64,000 nt of DNA from an uncultured Verrucomicrobiota bacterium (GCA_903869675.1 CAIQAB010000015.1:115067-179066); one strand, 5' to 3'; positions 44,687 through 53,933 are shown, counted from the first letter of the stretch. Numbers and translations: made by a program. The notes: generated by a model from the sequence alone, not told the origin.

Positions 44687-44878
44687 CGGGGGTTAACATT
44701 CCCCCTCAGCGTAATCAAACAGCGCTGTCCACCAGCCCGGCGCTCGCCACTGACTACACGGCTGGGCACGGATTTATCCTCATAGATTCGGGATGTCCGG
44801 GGATGCGTGGTCAGGATCCGCAGCCTTATGACCAACGATTATCACCTGCGGGTGGGACATCGCCTGCGCTGTCCTGGC

Positions 44879-47800
44879 TTATTGCCACGATACCGCAGGC
44901 TGAGGGGCGGAGAAGCGGATTTCCCCGGAGGGTTGTTCGGTGGGAGCGGCGCCCTTGGGGACGGCGAAGCCGGGGACGAGGAAGAAACCGGCGCCGACTT
45001 CGCGGTCTGCGGTGGGGGCCTGGCGGAGCACGCCGGAGAAGTTGACCAGGCGGGTGACAGGTTTGGCGGCCGATTGGGCCACTTGGTCGCTCAGGGTGAA
45101 GCTGCCGGTGAAGGCTCCGGTCGCGGGGGTTAGCTTGATTGACCAGCCAGTGGCGGCGGCGTTGGTCGCGGTGAAGACGCCACTCGGGGAAACAGAGCCC
45201 TCGAGGGGCAGCAGGCTTTCGCGCGCGCCGAGGTCGAGGGCGTCGGGGCCGTGGGAAATGCTCAATACACCCGAGGTGGTGGCGTTGGCGGCGAGGCCGA
45301 GGCGTTGGGCGAGGGTGCCTGCGGGTATGGCGCCGGCGGCCTTGGTGGCGGGGGGCAGCCAGGGATCGAGGGAGACCTCTACGCCGAGGGGGCCGAAGCC
45401 GGCGCGGTAGGATTTATCGAGTTTCGCCGTGGCGGTGTTGGCCGGGAGCGCGGCTTTTTGCCAGGTGAGCAAGCCGGCGTCGCGGGGGATGTAGGCGCGG
45501 CCGGGGAAGCGGGTGGTCTCGGGATGGGCCTGGAGCGGAAGAGCACCGGCGAGGAAGGAGTCGGTGCGGGTGCCGTAGGGGTTGACCCAGAGCAGGTAGG
45601 TGTCGTCGACGGTGGGCTTGAGCGAGGCGGTGAGCGGCGAGCCGTCGGCGGTGGCGCCGGTAAGGGTGAGCACGCCGGTGGCCGCGGCTATGGGCGCGGT
45701 GGCGAAACCGGAGCCCTGGGGGAAGGAGCCGGAAGCGGAGTCGGAGAGGTTGTAGGCGGGGTGGAGGACGAGGGTGTTGGCGCCGGCGCCGAATGCAGTC
45801 TGGCCCTTGGCGAAGACGCGCAGGCGGGAGCCAAAGGCGAGGGTGGCGAAGGGTTGGCCGTTGCGCATCAGGCTGCCGGTGAGCGAGCCGTCGGCGGATA
45901 CGGTCACCGCGAGCGCGAGGGCGTCGAGGCCGGCGGTGGTGCGCGTCCAGGTGGCCGCGGCGTTGGCGAGGTCGGCCGAGCCCGCGAAGGCGGTGGTGCC
46001 GGAGGATTTGGAGGTGCTGCTGACCGCGATGGAGCCGGTTTCGCGAGCCAGGGTGAGCGTGCCGGTGTAGCTGAGTGCGTTGGCCGGGATGGTCAGGCTG
46101 AGTTTGCCGACTGGCACGGAGGACTGGTCGAGCAGCAGGGCCTCGTAGGTGCCGCCGAAGCCGACGACGGTGAGCGTGCCGGGCACGAGCGTGAGGGCGT
46201 AGTTGGCGGAAACTCCGCCAGTCAGGGTGATCGGGTAGTTGCCGGGAGCGCTCTTGGCGTCGGCTTTGGTGGCGGCGACGGGCGCTTTGGTCAGGGCGGT
46301 CGTAGGGGTATCGCTGCCGACGAGGCCGGAGTAAGAGAGGGCGAGAGCCGGGTTGGCCGTGCCAAATAAGCGGGAGCGGTTTTGCGCCGAGACGGTCAGC
46401 GGGGCCTTGGAGATGGTGAGCGTGGCGCTGGCGGTGGGTTTGTTGCTCGCAGCAGGGTCGTCGAGGGTGGCGGTAACGGTATAAACGCCCGGAGAGGTCG
46501 GCGCGGTGGAGACGGGCGCGGCCGTGCCTAGCTTGTAAGTGTAGGTTACGCGCAGACCGGCCGGGCTGGTGGTGGCCGTCAGCGTTTGGGGAGCACCGCT
46601 GTAAGTCACGCTCCGAGGCTGAAGGGTGATTTGGGCGTCTGCGATTTGGCTGATGGTCAGAGTCCGTTCGATGGCAGGGGCGGGGTTATAGTTGGCGTCA
46701 CCGGCTTGCGTGGCGCGGATTACGACCGTTCCGGCCCCGGTGAGGGTTAGCGCGGAACCAGAAAGGGTTGCCGGACCAGAGACTAGGGTGAAGGCGACGG
46801 GCAGGCCCGAGCTGGCGGAGGCGGAGAGGGTGAGCGGGGCGTCGCCGAAGACGGCGGAGGCGGGCGGCGTGAAGGCGATGGTCTGGCCGGCCTTGGCCAC
46901 GGTGAAAGTGCGCGTGGCGGAGGCGGCCCCGTAATTATCATTACCGGATTGATGGGCTGCCACCGTGATGGGACCGGTCCCGGTGATGATGAGAACATTG
47001 AAAGACTTGCCGATGAAGGCCGGGCCGCTGATCACGTCGAAGAGGACCGGCACCATGCCGGAGCTGGCGGACGCATAAAGGTTGATCGAGTTGTCGGCCG
47101 GATCAAAAACGCGGTCTGCGATCGGCTGGAAATCGATAGTTTGAGCCAAGTTGGCCACGGTGATGGTGCGCTGGATGTCAGGCGCGGCGGCGTAGTTGGC
47201 GTCCCCGGCCTGGGTGGCGCGGATCACGACCGAACCGGCGCCGGTGAGAGTCAGCGTGTTGCCCCTCAGGGTGGCGGGGCCGGAAACTAGGGAGAATGCG
47301 ACTGGAAGGCCGGAGCTGGCGGTGGCGGAGAGAGTGAGCGGAGCGTCGTGGAAGACGGCGGAGGCGGGCGGCGTGAAGGCGATGGTCTGCGCATTCTTGG
47401 CGACGGTGATGGTGCGTTCGACGGCGGAGGCGGCGTTGAAGTTGGCGTCGCCGGACTGGGTGACGCGGAGGGTGACCGAGCCGGCGCCGGTGAGGGTGAG
47501 CTGGTTACCGAAGATCGTAGCGGGGCCGGAGACGACGGTGTAGGATACTTTAAGACCGGAGGAGGCGGTGGCGGAGAGGGTGAGCGGGCTTTCGCCAAGG
47601 GTGGCGGAGGCGGGCGGGGTGAAAGCGATGGTTTGGCCGGCCTTGGCGACGGTGAGGGTGTTCTCGATGCCAGGTGCAGCGTAGTATTCGGCGTCACCGG
47701 CCTGAGTGGCGCGGATCACGACCGAACCGCCGCCGGTGAGAGTCAGCGTGTTGCCACTCAGGGTGGCGGGGCCGGAGACGACGGTGAAGGTTACGGGCAG

Positions 47801-49795
47801 TCCTGAAGTAGCGGTGGCGGCGAGGGTGAGAGCAGCGTCACCGTAGCTGGCGGACGAAGGAGGGGTAAAAGTGATGGTTTGGGGTAATTTAATTACCACG
47901 GGTGTGCTTCGATTGGTCGTGGTCCCGTCGCCGATTTGGCCACTGTTATTATCTCCAGTGGCCCAGACGGTGCCGTCGGTTTTTAGAAACAGGCTGTGGC
48001 CGCCACCCGCAGAAATGGCCGAAACGCCGGTCATTACCTGCACAGGCGTGCTGCGATCGGTCGTGGTGCCGTCGCCGAGTAGGCCATTGCCATTATATCC
48101 AGTGGCCCAGACGGTGCCGTCGGTTTTCAGAAACAGGCTGTGGCTGAGACCCGCAGAAATGGCCGAAACGTCGGACATCACCTGCACCGGCGTGCTACGA
48201 TTGGTCGTGGTGCCGTCGCCGAGTTGGCTATTGTAATTGTATCCAGTGGCCCAGACGGTGCCATCTTGTTTTAGAAACAGGCTGTGGTATTGACCCGCAG
48301 AAATGGCCGAAACGCCGGTTAACACCTGCACCGGCGTGCTTGGACTAGTCGTGGTCCCGTTGCCTAGTTGGCCGCTGTCATTATATCCAGTGGCCCAGAC
48401 GGTGCCATCTTGTTTCAGAAACAGGCTGTGGCGGGCACCTGCCGAAATGGCCGAAACGCCAGTCATTACCTGCACGGGTGTGCTTCGATTGGTCACGGTC
48501 CCGTCGCCTAATTGGCCAAAAGAATTAGATCCGGCGGCCTGGACGGTGCCGTCGGTTTTCAGAAACAGGCTGTGTGCTCCACCTGCCGAAATAGCCGAAA
48601 CTCCGGTCATAACCTGCGCCGGCGTGCTACGACTGGTCGTGGTCCCGTTGCCGAGTTGGCCATATCTATTATATCCAGTGGCCCAGACGGTGCCGTCGGT
48701 TTTCAGAAACAGGCTGTGTGCTTCACCTGCAGAAATGGCCGAAACGCCGGTCATCACCTGCACGGGCGTGCTACGATTGGTCGTGGTGCCGTCGCCGAGT
48801 CGGCCATTATAATTGTGTCCAGTGGCCCAGACGGTGCCGTTGGAATGCAGAAAGAGGCTGTATTGGCTGCCCGCAGAAATTGCTGGCTTAGTGGCATAAA
48901 CGGCTACACCGAAACTCGACTCCAACCTATCGCCTTCTAGGTCAGTGGTGGTAAGCCGGATCGTGGTGGAGCCGCTGCGGGACGCTGAAGGGGCGAGGCG
49001 GAGGATGCCGTTTTCGATGGTGGCGGATACAAGAGTGGAGTCGTCGGAGGTGACGGTGTGGCTGAGCGTTGGGATGATGGCGGTGGTGGTCTCGATGAAA
49101 TTGGCGCGAGCCAGGACGTTAGTGGTCAGGGGCAGGTCCGTCCAAGAGCCATCCACGGAAGAGGCGTCGTAGCGCGGGGTGGCGGCGATGGCGTCGGCGA
49201 CCGTCATGCCGTCGCCCAGGACGTGGGCGAAGACGGTGAAGCCGCCGTTCTGGGCGTCGAGGTTGGCGGAGTTGTCGGCCAGATTAATGAACCACTGGCT
49301 GGTGGCGCTGTCGGGGTCGCCGCCGAGCTTGGCCATGGCCACGGTGCCACGCAGGTTGGAGCGGCCGGGCTCGTTCTTCACCGGATCGAAGGTCGGCACG
49401 TAGTCGAAGGTGGTATCGTTAAGAAAATAAAAACCGCCGTTCTGGATGATGAAGCCGGGGACGGAGCGGTGGAAAAAATTGGCGCCGTAGCGGCCGGCGT
49501 TGGTGTAGGCGATGAAGTTGGCGACGGTGAGCGGAGCCTCGGCGTCGTGCAGGGCGAGGTCGATCGTGCGGGTCTGTCCCGCCATCCGCACGGTGATGCG
49601 CGCGGCGGTGCCGGGGACGTCGGGATCGCGCAGGTGGGCGGCCAGCGGGATGGCGGCGGGGGTCGCGCCGCGGGCGAGGATGAGATCGGGGAAGGCGAGG
49701 TAGCGCTCGGGCGGCACGTTGGCGGCGCGGGCGGCGCAGGCGGCCAGGGAAAACGCGACCAGGGCAAAGAGGCGGGCGGCGAGGGTGGGTTTCAT
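44879..49795 (-). CDS. Large secreted cyclophilin / RCC1-repeat / Ig-repeat protein
   Basis: The 1638-residue protein starts with a signal peptide ending near AARA. A cyclophilin-type prolyl isomerase domain spans about 64-240 (ANFFHRSVPGFIIQNGGF). A short Ig-like domain leads to seven RCC1 repeats of 48 residues (about 306-641), each like ISAG..HSLFLKTDGTVWATGYN. Five Ig-like repeats of about 80 residues follow (AQTIAFTPPASA..., SGPATLSG), to about 1045. Two MBG-like domains come next, to about 1210. The last 430 residues are of unknown fold. No PEP-CTERM, LPxTG or membrane anchor is visible at the end. It probably acts outside the cell in adhesion or matrix structure. Confidence 0.85.
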   Translation of the reverse strand: MKPTLAARLFALVAFSLAACAARAANVPPERYLAFPDLILARGATPAAIPLAAHLRDPDVPGTAARITVRMAGQTRTIDLALHDAEAPLTVANFIAYTNAGRYGANFFHRSVPGFIIQNGGFYFLNDTTFDYVPTFDPVKNEPGRSNLRGTVAMAKLGGDPDSATSQWFINLADNSANLDAQNGGFTVFAHVLGDGMTVADAIAATPRYDASSVDGSWTDLPLTTNVLARANFIETTTAIIPTLSHTVTSDDSTLVSATIENGILRLAPSASRSGSTTIRLTTTDLEGDRLESSFGVAVYATKPAISAGSQYSLFLHSNGTVWATGHNYNGRLGDGTTTNRSTPVQVMTGVSAISAGEAHSLFLKTDGTVWATGYNRYGQLGNGTTTSRSTPAQVMTGVSAISAGGAHSLFLKTDGTVQAAGSNSFGQLGDGTVTNRSTPVQVMTGVSAISAGARHSLFLKQDGTVWATGYNDSGQLGNGTTTSPSTPVQVLTGVSAISAGQYHSLFLKQDGTVWATGYNYNSQLGDGTTTNRSTPVQVMSDVSAISAGLSHSLFLKTDGTVWATGYNGNGLLGDGTTTDRSTPVQVMTGVSAISAGGGHSLFLKTDGTVWATGDNNSGQIGDGTTTNRSTPVVIKLPQTITFTPPSSASYGDAALTLAATATSGLPVTFTVVSGPATLSGNTLTLTGGGSVVIRATQAGDAEYYAAPGIENTLTVAKAGQTIAFTPPASATLGESPLTLSATASSGLKVSYTVVSGPATIFGNQLTLTGAGSVTLRVTQSGDANFNAASAVERTITVAKNAQTIAFTPPASAVFHDAPLTLSATASSGLPVAFSLVSGPATLRGNTLTLTGAGSVVIRATQAGDANYAAAPDIQRTITVANLAQTIDFQPIADRVFDPADNSINLYASASSGMVPVLFDVISGPAFIGKSFNVLIITGTGPITVAAHQSGNDNYGAASATRTFTVAKAGQTIAFTPPASAVFGDAPLTLSASASSGLPVAFTLVSGPATLSGSALTLTGAGTVVIRATQAGDANYNPAPAIERTLTISQIADAQITLQPRSVTYSGAPQTLTATTSPAGLRVTYTYKLGTAAPVSTAPTSPGVYTVTATLDDPAASNKPTASATLTISKAPLTVSAQNRSRLFGTANPALALSYSGLVGSDTPTTALTKAPVAATKADAKSAPGNYPITLTGGVSANYALTLVPGTLTVVGFGGTYEALLLDQSSVPVGKLSLTIPANALSYTGTLTLARETGSIAVSSTSKSSGTTAFAGSADLANAAATWTRTTAGLDALALAVTVSADGSLTGSLMRNGQPFATLAFGSRLRVFAKGQTAFGAGANTLVLHPAYNLSDSASGSFPQGSGFATAPIAAATGVLTLTGATADGSPLTASLKPTVDDTYLLWVNPYGTRTDSFLAGALPLQAHPETTRFPGRAYIPRDAGLLTWQKAALPANTATAKLDKSYRAGFGPLGVEVSLDPWLPPATKAAGAIPAGTLAQRLGLAANATTSGVLSISHGPDALDLGARESLLPLEGSVSPSGVFTATNAAATGWSIKLTPATGAFTGSFTLSDQVAQSAAKPVTRLVNFSGVLRQAPTADREVGAGFFLVPGFAVPKGAAPTEQPSGEIRFSAPQPAVSWQ
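47873..48880 (-). repeat. Seven tandem 144-bp RCC1-coding repeats
   Basis: Within the large gene, seven units of 144 bp encode 48-residue RCC1 blades with very similar DNA. The phrase encoding GVSAISAG and SLFLKTDGTVWATG recurs almost unchanged. Variation is concentrated at the positions after ISAG and after WATG. Seven blades is the number needed to close one beta-propeller. Confidence 0.88.
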
Positions 49796-49805
49796 GGGGG
49801 AGGCT

Positions 49806-51347
49806 TTAGGCGAGGGCTTCGGCGAGGGCGGCGATGATATCCTCGGCGGGCTCGGCGCCGAGGCCGAGGCGGAGGAGCTCCGGGGCGAGGCCTTGGGCGG
49901 CGAGTTCCGCGCGACCGGCCCCGGAGGTGACCAAATCGTAGTGGGCGAGGTAGAGGAAGGGGCAGATCAGCGAGGTCGCGAGGCCGAAGCTGGGGCCTTT
50001 GGCAAGGCGCAGACGGTCGTAAACCGAGGCCACCGGCACGTCGGGGCGGAGCACAAACGTGATCATGCTCCCGACGCTGCCGGGGCTGCGGGCGAGGGCG
50101 GCGTAGTTGAGCGCGGAATCGGAGTGGCCGCTCCAGAAGACGGCAGTCACTTTGGGGTGGCTTTCGAGGAAGGCCACCACGCGCGGGGCGGTGCGATTGA
50201 TCTGTGCGATCAGGGCGGGAGCGGCGTCGATCTGGGCGGCGAGGCGGGCGACGTCGCGCGGGTAAACGGCGGCCAGGGCGGAGGCGCGGGCGAGGGCGGG
50301 GCGCAGCGCCGGGGCGAGGGGGGAGGCGGGGTTGACGGTGGCGGCGCCGAGGATCACATCGCCCTCGGACGCGGTGTATTTAGTGAGCGAGTTTACCACC
50401 ACATCGGCGTGGGGCAGGACGTCGACGTTCAGCGGTGAGGCGATGGTAGGATCCAGCACGAGGGCGGCGCCGTGGGCGCGGCACAGGGCGGCGAGCGCGG
50501 GCAGGGCGGGGGTCTGGATGAGGGGATTGGTGGGTATCTCGGCGAAAACGCCGGCGACGCGGCCGGGGTGGGCGGCGAGCAAGCGGGCGAGGCCGTCCAG
50601 GTCGAAGACGTCGCGGTGGTGCAGGTAATCCCCGTCCGGAGTGGCGGTGAACTTTTGCAGCAGGGCGATGGTATCGAGGTAGAGCCAGCCGAGCTGAATC
50701 CAGCGGGTGCGACCGAGGGGGGCCTGCACGGCGTTCACGGCCTGGAAAGCGGCGTAGGTGGCGGCCATGCCGCTGGGGACGAGGTGAATCTCGGTGGCGG
50801 GCAAACGGCGGTCAAAAGAGCGGGCGACGGCGGCGCGAACGTGGGTGGCGGCCGCTTCGGACGGCCCGGGGAAGAGCGTCTCGGTCTCGATCGAGCTGAT
50901 CCCGCCCCGGGCGAACAGCCAAGCCTCGGCGGCGCGGGACGAAGCGAAGGCGCCGGTATGCTGGAGGTAGTGGCGGGCGCGGCGGGAAAGCCCGGGGGCG
51001 GCCCCGGCGGGCAGGACGAGGGCGGTGAGGCAGGCGGTTAGCGGAAGGATTTCACCCGCCCCGGCCAGGTGTTGGCACAGGGCGGCGGCGACGGCGGGGC
51101 CGGCGCAGAGCCAGATTTCTCGATCGGCAAGGGCGGGATTTGCTTGGCGCAGGCTATCGGCCAGGCGGCGCAGGAGCGGATGCACCACGAAGCGTGGATA
51201 GCCGCTGGTCAGATGGCGGGTGATAGCGGGATCCTTTTCCTCATAGCCGATCACATCGCGCATCGTGGGCAGACTGCAGGAGACCGCGTGGAGGCGGTCG
51301 GGGATGCGTTGGCCGAGAGGATGATGGACTAAGGCGGGGGCGGACAT
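49806..51347 (-). CDS. Cys/Met metabolism PLP-dependent enzyme (cystathionine gamma-synthase-like)
   Basis: The C-terminal 340 residues have the family fold. The PLP lysine is in VVNSLTKYTASEGDVILGA, and EIPTNPLIQTPALPALAALC and the aspartate in VLDPTIASP are conserved. The N-terminal 170 residues (with SCSLPTMRDVIGYEEKDP) are an extension absent from typical bacterial MetB but seen in fungal STR2-like cystathionine gamma-synthases. At 513 residues it is clearly long. The reaction is inferred from the family; no met genes are adjacent. Confidence 0.8.
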   Translation of the reverse strand: MSAPALVHHPLGQRIPDRLHAVSCSLPTMRDVIGYEEKDPAITRHLTSGYPRFVVHPLLRRLADSLRQANPALADREIWLCAGPAVAAALCQHLAGAGEILPLTACLTALVLPAGAAPGLSRRARHYLQHTGAFASSRAAEAWLFARGGISSIETETLFPGPSEAAATHVRAAVARSFDRRLPATEIHLVPSGMAATYAAFQAVNAVQAPLGRTRWIQLGWLYLDTIALLQKFTATPDGDYLHHRDVFDLDGLARLLAAHPGRVAGVFAEIPTNPLIQTPALPALAALCRAHGAALVLDPTIASPLNVDVLPHADVVVNSLTKYTASEGDVILGAATVNPASPLAPALRPALARASALAAVYPRDVARLAAQIDAAPALIAQINRTAPRVVAFLESHPKVTAVFWSGHSDSALNYAALARSPGSVGSMITFVLRPDVPVASVYDRLRLAKGPSFGLATSLICPFLYLAHYDLVTSGAGRAELAAQGLAPELLRLGLGAEPAEDIIAALAEALA

Positions 51348-51473
51348 GGACGGCGGGATACATACATTCTCCTACGAACGGTGGCCGGGGGCAAGGCAGT
51401 AGCAACCGGGTGCGTTATCGTTGCAGGGTTGAAAAGGTGGCGGGCCATGGAGAGCCTGCGATGGAATACGAAA

Positions 51474-52238
51474 ATGAAACTACTTTCCTGGAACGTTAAC
51501 GGGGCCCGCGCGGGCTTGGACAAGGGCACGCTGGTCTCGTGGATGGAGGCGAGTGGCGCGGACGTGCTTTGCTTGCAGGAAACCAAATGCCATCCCGGGG
51601 ATGTGGCCCATGTTTCCTGGCCCTCGGACTATTGCTCGGTGACGTTTCACGCGGCGGAGAAAAAGGGCTACAGCGGGACGGCCATTCTCAGCAGACACGC
51701 GCCCATCGGCGTGCGCTTTGGCATGGGTGAACCCGAACATGATGCCGAGGGGCGCGTTCTGACGGCGGAGTTTGCTGATTTTTTTCTGGTGAATGTTTAC
51801 ACGCCCAACGCCCAGGACGGGCTGCGGCGGCTCGAGTATAGGCAGCGTTGGGATGCGGTGTTTTTGCGGTATCTGCAGGGGCTGGAGCGAAGCAAGCCGG
51901 TCGTGACCTGCGGGGACTTCAACGTGGCGCACCACGAGATCGATCTGGCCCGGCCAAAGGACAATGTGGCCAACCCGGGCTTCACACCCGAGGAGCGGGC
52001 GGGTTTCACCCGCTTTATCAACGCCGGGTTCGTGGACACGTTTCGCGAATTCGAGAAGGGGCCGGGCCACTATTCCTGGTGGAGCTACCGGGGTGGGGCG
52101 CGGGCGCGCAACGTGGGGTGGAGAATCGACTACTTCCTGGTTTCGGGCGGCCTGCGCTCAAAATTAAGCCGGGCCTGGATCGAGCCGCAGGTGATGGGCA
52201 GCGACCATTGTCCGGTGGGCGTGGACATCGCGCTTTGA
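51474..52238 (+). CDS. xth: Exodeoxyribonuclease III
   Basis: This AP endonuclease of base-excision repair has the metal and catalytic motifs LQETKC, GDFNVAHHEIDL, RIDYFLVS and GSDHCPVG. It starts MKLLSWNVNGARA, the family hallmark, so ATG 51474 is clear although the frame is open upstream. Length is 254 residues. pncC follows after 15 bases on the same strand. Confidence 0.95.
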   Translation: MKLLSWNVNGARAGLDKGTLVSWMEASGADVLCLQETKCHPGDVAHVSWPSDYCSVTFHAAEKKGYSGTAILSRHAPIGVRFGMGEPEHDAEGRVLTAEFADFFLVNVYTPNAQDGLRRLEYRQRWDAVFLRYLQGLERSKPVVTCGDFNVAHHEIDLARPKDNVANPGFTPEERAGFTRFINAGFVDTFREFEKGPGHYSWWSYRGGARARNVGWRIDYFLVSGGLRSKLSRAWIEPQVMGSDHCPVGVDIAL

Positions 52239-52253
52239 CCACGGAAGGAACCG

Positions 52254-52802
52254 ATGGATACGGACAAAAACAGGGTGGAATGGACGGAAGAGGAGGGGCG
52301 GGCGCTGCAGGCGCGGATGCTGGCGCACGGGGCGAAAATCGCGGTGGCGGAGAGCCTTACGGTGGGGCGGGTGCAAACCGAACTGGGGCGGTGGAGCGGT
52401 TCCTCCGGTTATTTCGCGGGCGGCCTGACCGGTTATACGACGGAGGCGAAGGTGCGCCTGCTCGGCGTCGATGCGGCGCATGCGGCGGAGGTCAACGCGG
52501 TTTCAGCGAGGGTGGCGGAGGAGATGGCCCGCGGGGTGGCGCGTCTGTTTGGGTGCGAGGTCGGGCTGGCGACGACCGGCTACGCTGAGCCCGACGCGGC
52601 CCGAGGGGTGACCACGCCTCATGCGTGGGTGGCGGTGGCGCGTGGAGGCGAGACCCGGACGGAGCGGGTGGATGGAGCGGGGCTTGACCGAACGGCGATG
52701 CAGGCGGGCGTGGCTGCAGCGGTTTTACGGCTGCTGGCTCAGACTTTGTCCGCCGCCGCGCCGCCGCTCCAGCTCAACTTGGTGCGGACGACGGCAAAAT
52801 GA
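52254..52802 (+). CDS. pncC: CinA C-terminal-domain protein, probable NMN amidohydrolase PncC
   Basis: The 182-residue protein is the stand-alone CinA C-terminal domain. It shows IAVAESLTVGRVQTELGRWSGSSGYFAGGLTGYTTEAK, LLGVDAAHAAEVNAVSARVAEEMARG and LATTGYAEP. PncC deamidates nicotinamide mononucleotide to recycle it into NAD. Many CinA proteins have AxAESCTGG at the active site, while this one has AVAESLTVG, so activity should be checked. Its 3' end overlaps convergent nadK by 64 bases. Confidence 0.8.
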   Translation: MDTDKNRVEWTEEEGRALQARMLAHGAKIAVAESLTVGRVQTELGRWSGSSGYFAGGLTGYTTEAKVRLLGVDAAHAAEVNAVSARVAEEMARGVARLFGCEVGLATTGYAEPDAARGVTTPHAWVAVARGGETRTERVDGAGLDRTAMQAGVAAAVLRLLAQTLSAAAPPLQLNLVRTTAK

Positions 52803-53584
52803 CTGTGGTGGCGGCGCTGGATCAAGCGCAGGCGCCGGGGGGACAGGGAAATCTCAATCGCATCGCCAGCGGCGGGGGCGGGGCGCGCGCGGCCGTCGGC
52901 CGCGATTACCAAATCGCAGGCGTTTTCCGATAGATTGCGGACTCTAAGGCGGACCCCGGCACGGAAGATAATCGAGCGGTTGGAAAGGGTATGCGGGCAG
53001 ATCGGGGTCATCGCCAGCACCTCGGCATCGGGGTGGATAATGGGGCCGCCGGCGGACAAGTTATAGGCGGTCGAGCCGGTCGGGGTGCTGAAGATCAGGC
53101 CGTCGCAGAGATAATCGGTGACCAGTTCGTTATCCGCAAAGACCTCGAGGCGGACGAGGCGGGAATTGGAGGCGTCCTTGATCAGGATATCGTTGAGCGC
53201 AGACACGGGTTCGGAATTGCCAACCCGGCACGACAACAGGGCGCGTTCCTGGGTGGCAAAGTCTCCGGCCAGAAGAGTGGGGAGGTAATCACGGGCTTCT
53301 TCGGCGGTCCAGGTAGTGAGGAAGCCGAGGCTGCCTCGGTTCACTCCCAGCAAGGGGATGCCGGCGGCCGCGGCCGCGGGGGCTGCTCCGAGCAAGGTGC
53401 CGTCGCCTCCGATTACGCAGCAGGCGTCGACGTCTTGAAGGAGACCTTCAGGCAATGGGAAATCCCGGGTTACGCGTGTCGCTACCCCCGCGGCCTCGGC
53501 CCGGCTGATAAGATCGGCCGAAAGTTCGTGCGCCCCGCTTTTCTGGGCATTTACCACGAAAGCTAGGCGTCGGATGGGCGTCAT
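52739..53584 (-). CDS. nadK: NAD kinase
   Basis: NadK phosphorylates NAD to NADP. The motifs GGDGTLLGA, LGVNRGSLGFLT, NDILI and TPTGSTAYNLSAGGPI are complete. Length is 281 residues. ATG 53584 is preferred over an in-frame TTG at 53599. The last 64 bases lie antisense to the end of pncC, another gene of NAD metabolism. Confidence 0.95.
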   Translation of the reverse strand: MTPIRRLAFVVNAQKSGAHELSADLISRAEAAGVATRVTRDFPLPEGLLQDVDACCVIGGDGTLLGAAPAAAAAGIPLLGVNRGSLGFLTTWTAEEARDYLPTLLAGDFATQERALLSCRVGNSEPVSALNDILIKDASNSRLVRLEVFADNELVTDYLCDGLIFSTPTGSTAYNLSAGGPIIHPDAEVLAMTPICPHTLSNRSIIFRAGVRLRVRNLSENACDLVIAADGRARPAPAAGDAIEISLSPRRLRLIQRRHHSHFAVVRTKLSWSGGAAADKV

Positions 53585-53654
53585 ACGAGAAGGGTTCAAA
53601 CAAGCAGAATGGAACTGAGGGCAGATTCCAATTCGGTAGATTTGTGAAGATGAC

Positions 53655-53933
53655 TCAATCTCGTCGCCAATAAAGCCAGGTGCAAATGGTGGCGAAAAGG
53701 AGCGACGGAGCGATCACCCACCAAGGGTTGATGGGGACGGCATAGGCGGTGCAGAGCCAATGCACGCACCAGCACTTCGCCACGATCAGGGCCCAGCCGA
53801 TCGCCAGCACGGCTTCCGAGCGCCGGCTGCGGGGTTCGCGGGGTTGATGAACCGCAACCTCGGAGATGAAAGCGCGGTCTGCGTCCGCCGGGTTAGGGGC
53901 TCGGTGAAAGTAGCGGGCAAGAGGGGCGAACAT
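53655..53933 (-). CDS. Small hypothetical membrane protein
   Basis: The 92-residue protein has an Arg-rich N-terminal half (HQPREPRSRRSE) and two predicted membrane helices near residues 42-62 and 71-88 (WWVIAPSLLFATICTWLYW). It is conserved-looking but not recognised. An AT-rich region lies just upstream and could hold its promoter. Confidence 0.55.
   Translation of the reverse strand: MFAPLARYFHRAPNPADADRAFISEVAVHQPREPRSRRSEAVLAIGWALIVAKCWCVHWLCTAYAVPINPWWVIAPSLLFATICTWLYWRRD

Larger units (their letters stand above)
44505..44878 (+). other. 374-base gap without a recognisable gene
   Basis: The gap holds two terminator hairpins (listed separately) and a third small hairpin with G5/C5 arms at 44688-44705. 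The rest, to the end of the large RCC1 gene on the other strand, shows no convincing coding frame. The 20 bases between the first terminator's T run and the second stem are too short for a gene. A short RNA ending at the second terminator is possible but unsupported. Confidence 0.5.

Noticed and set aside
47873..48880. Regular spaced repeats resembling an array
   Set aside because: The period is 144 bp without distinct spacers, and the repeats encode RCC1 blades in frame; it is not a CRISPR array.
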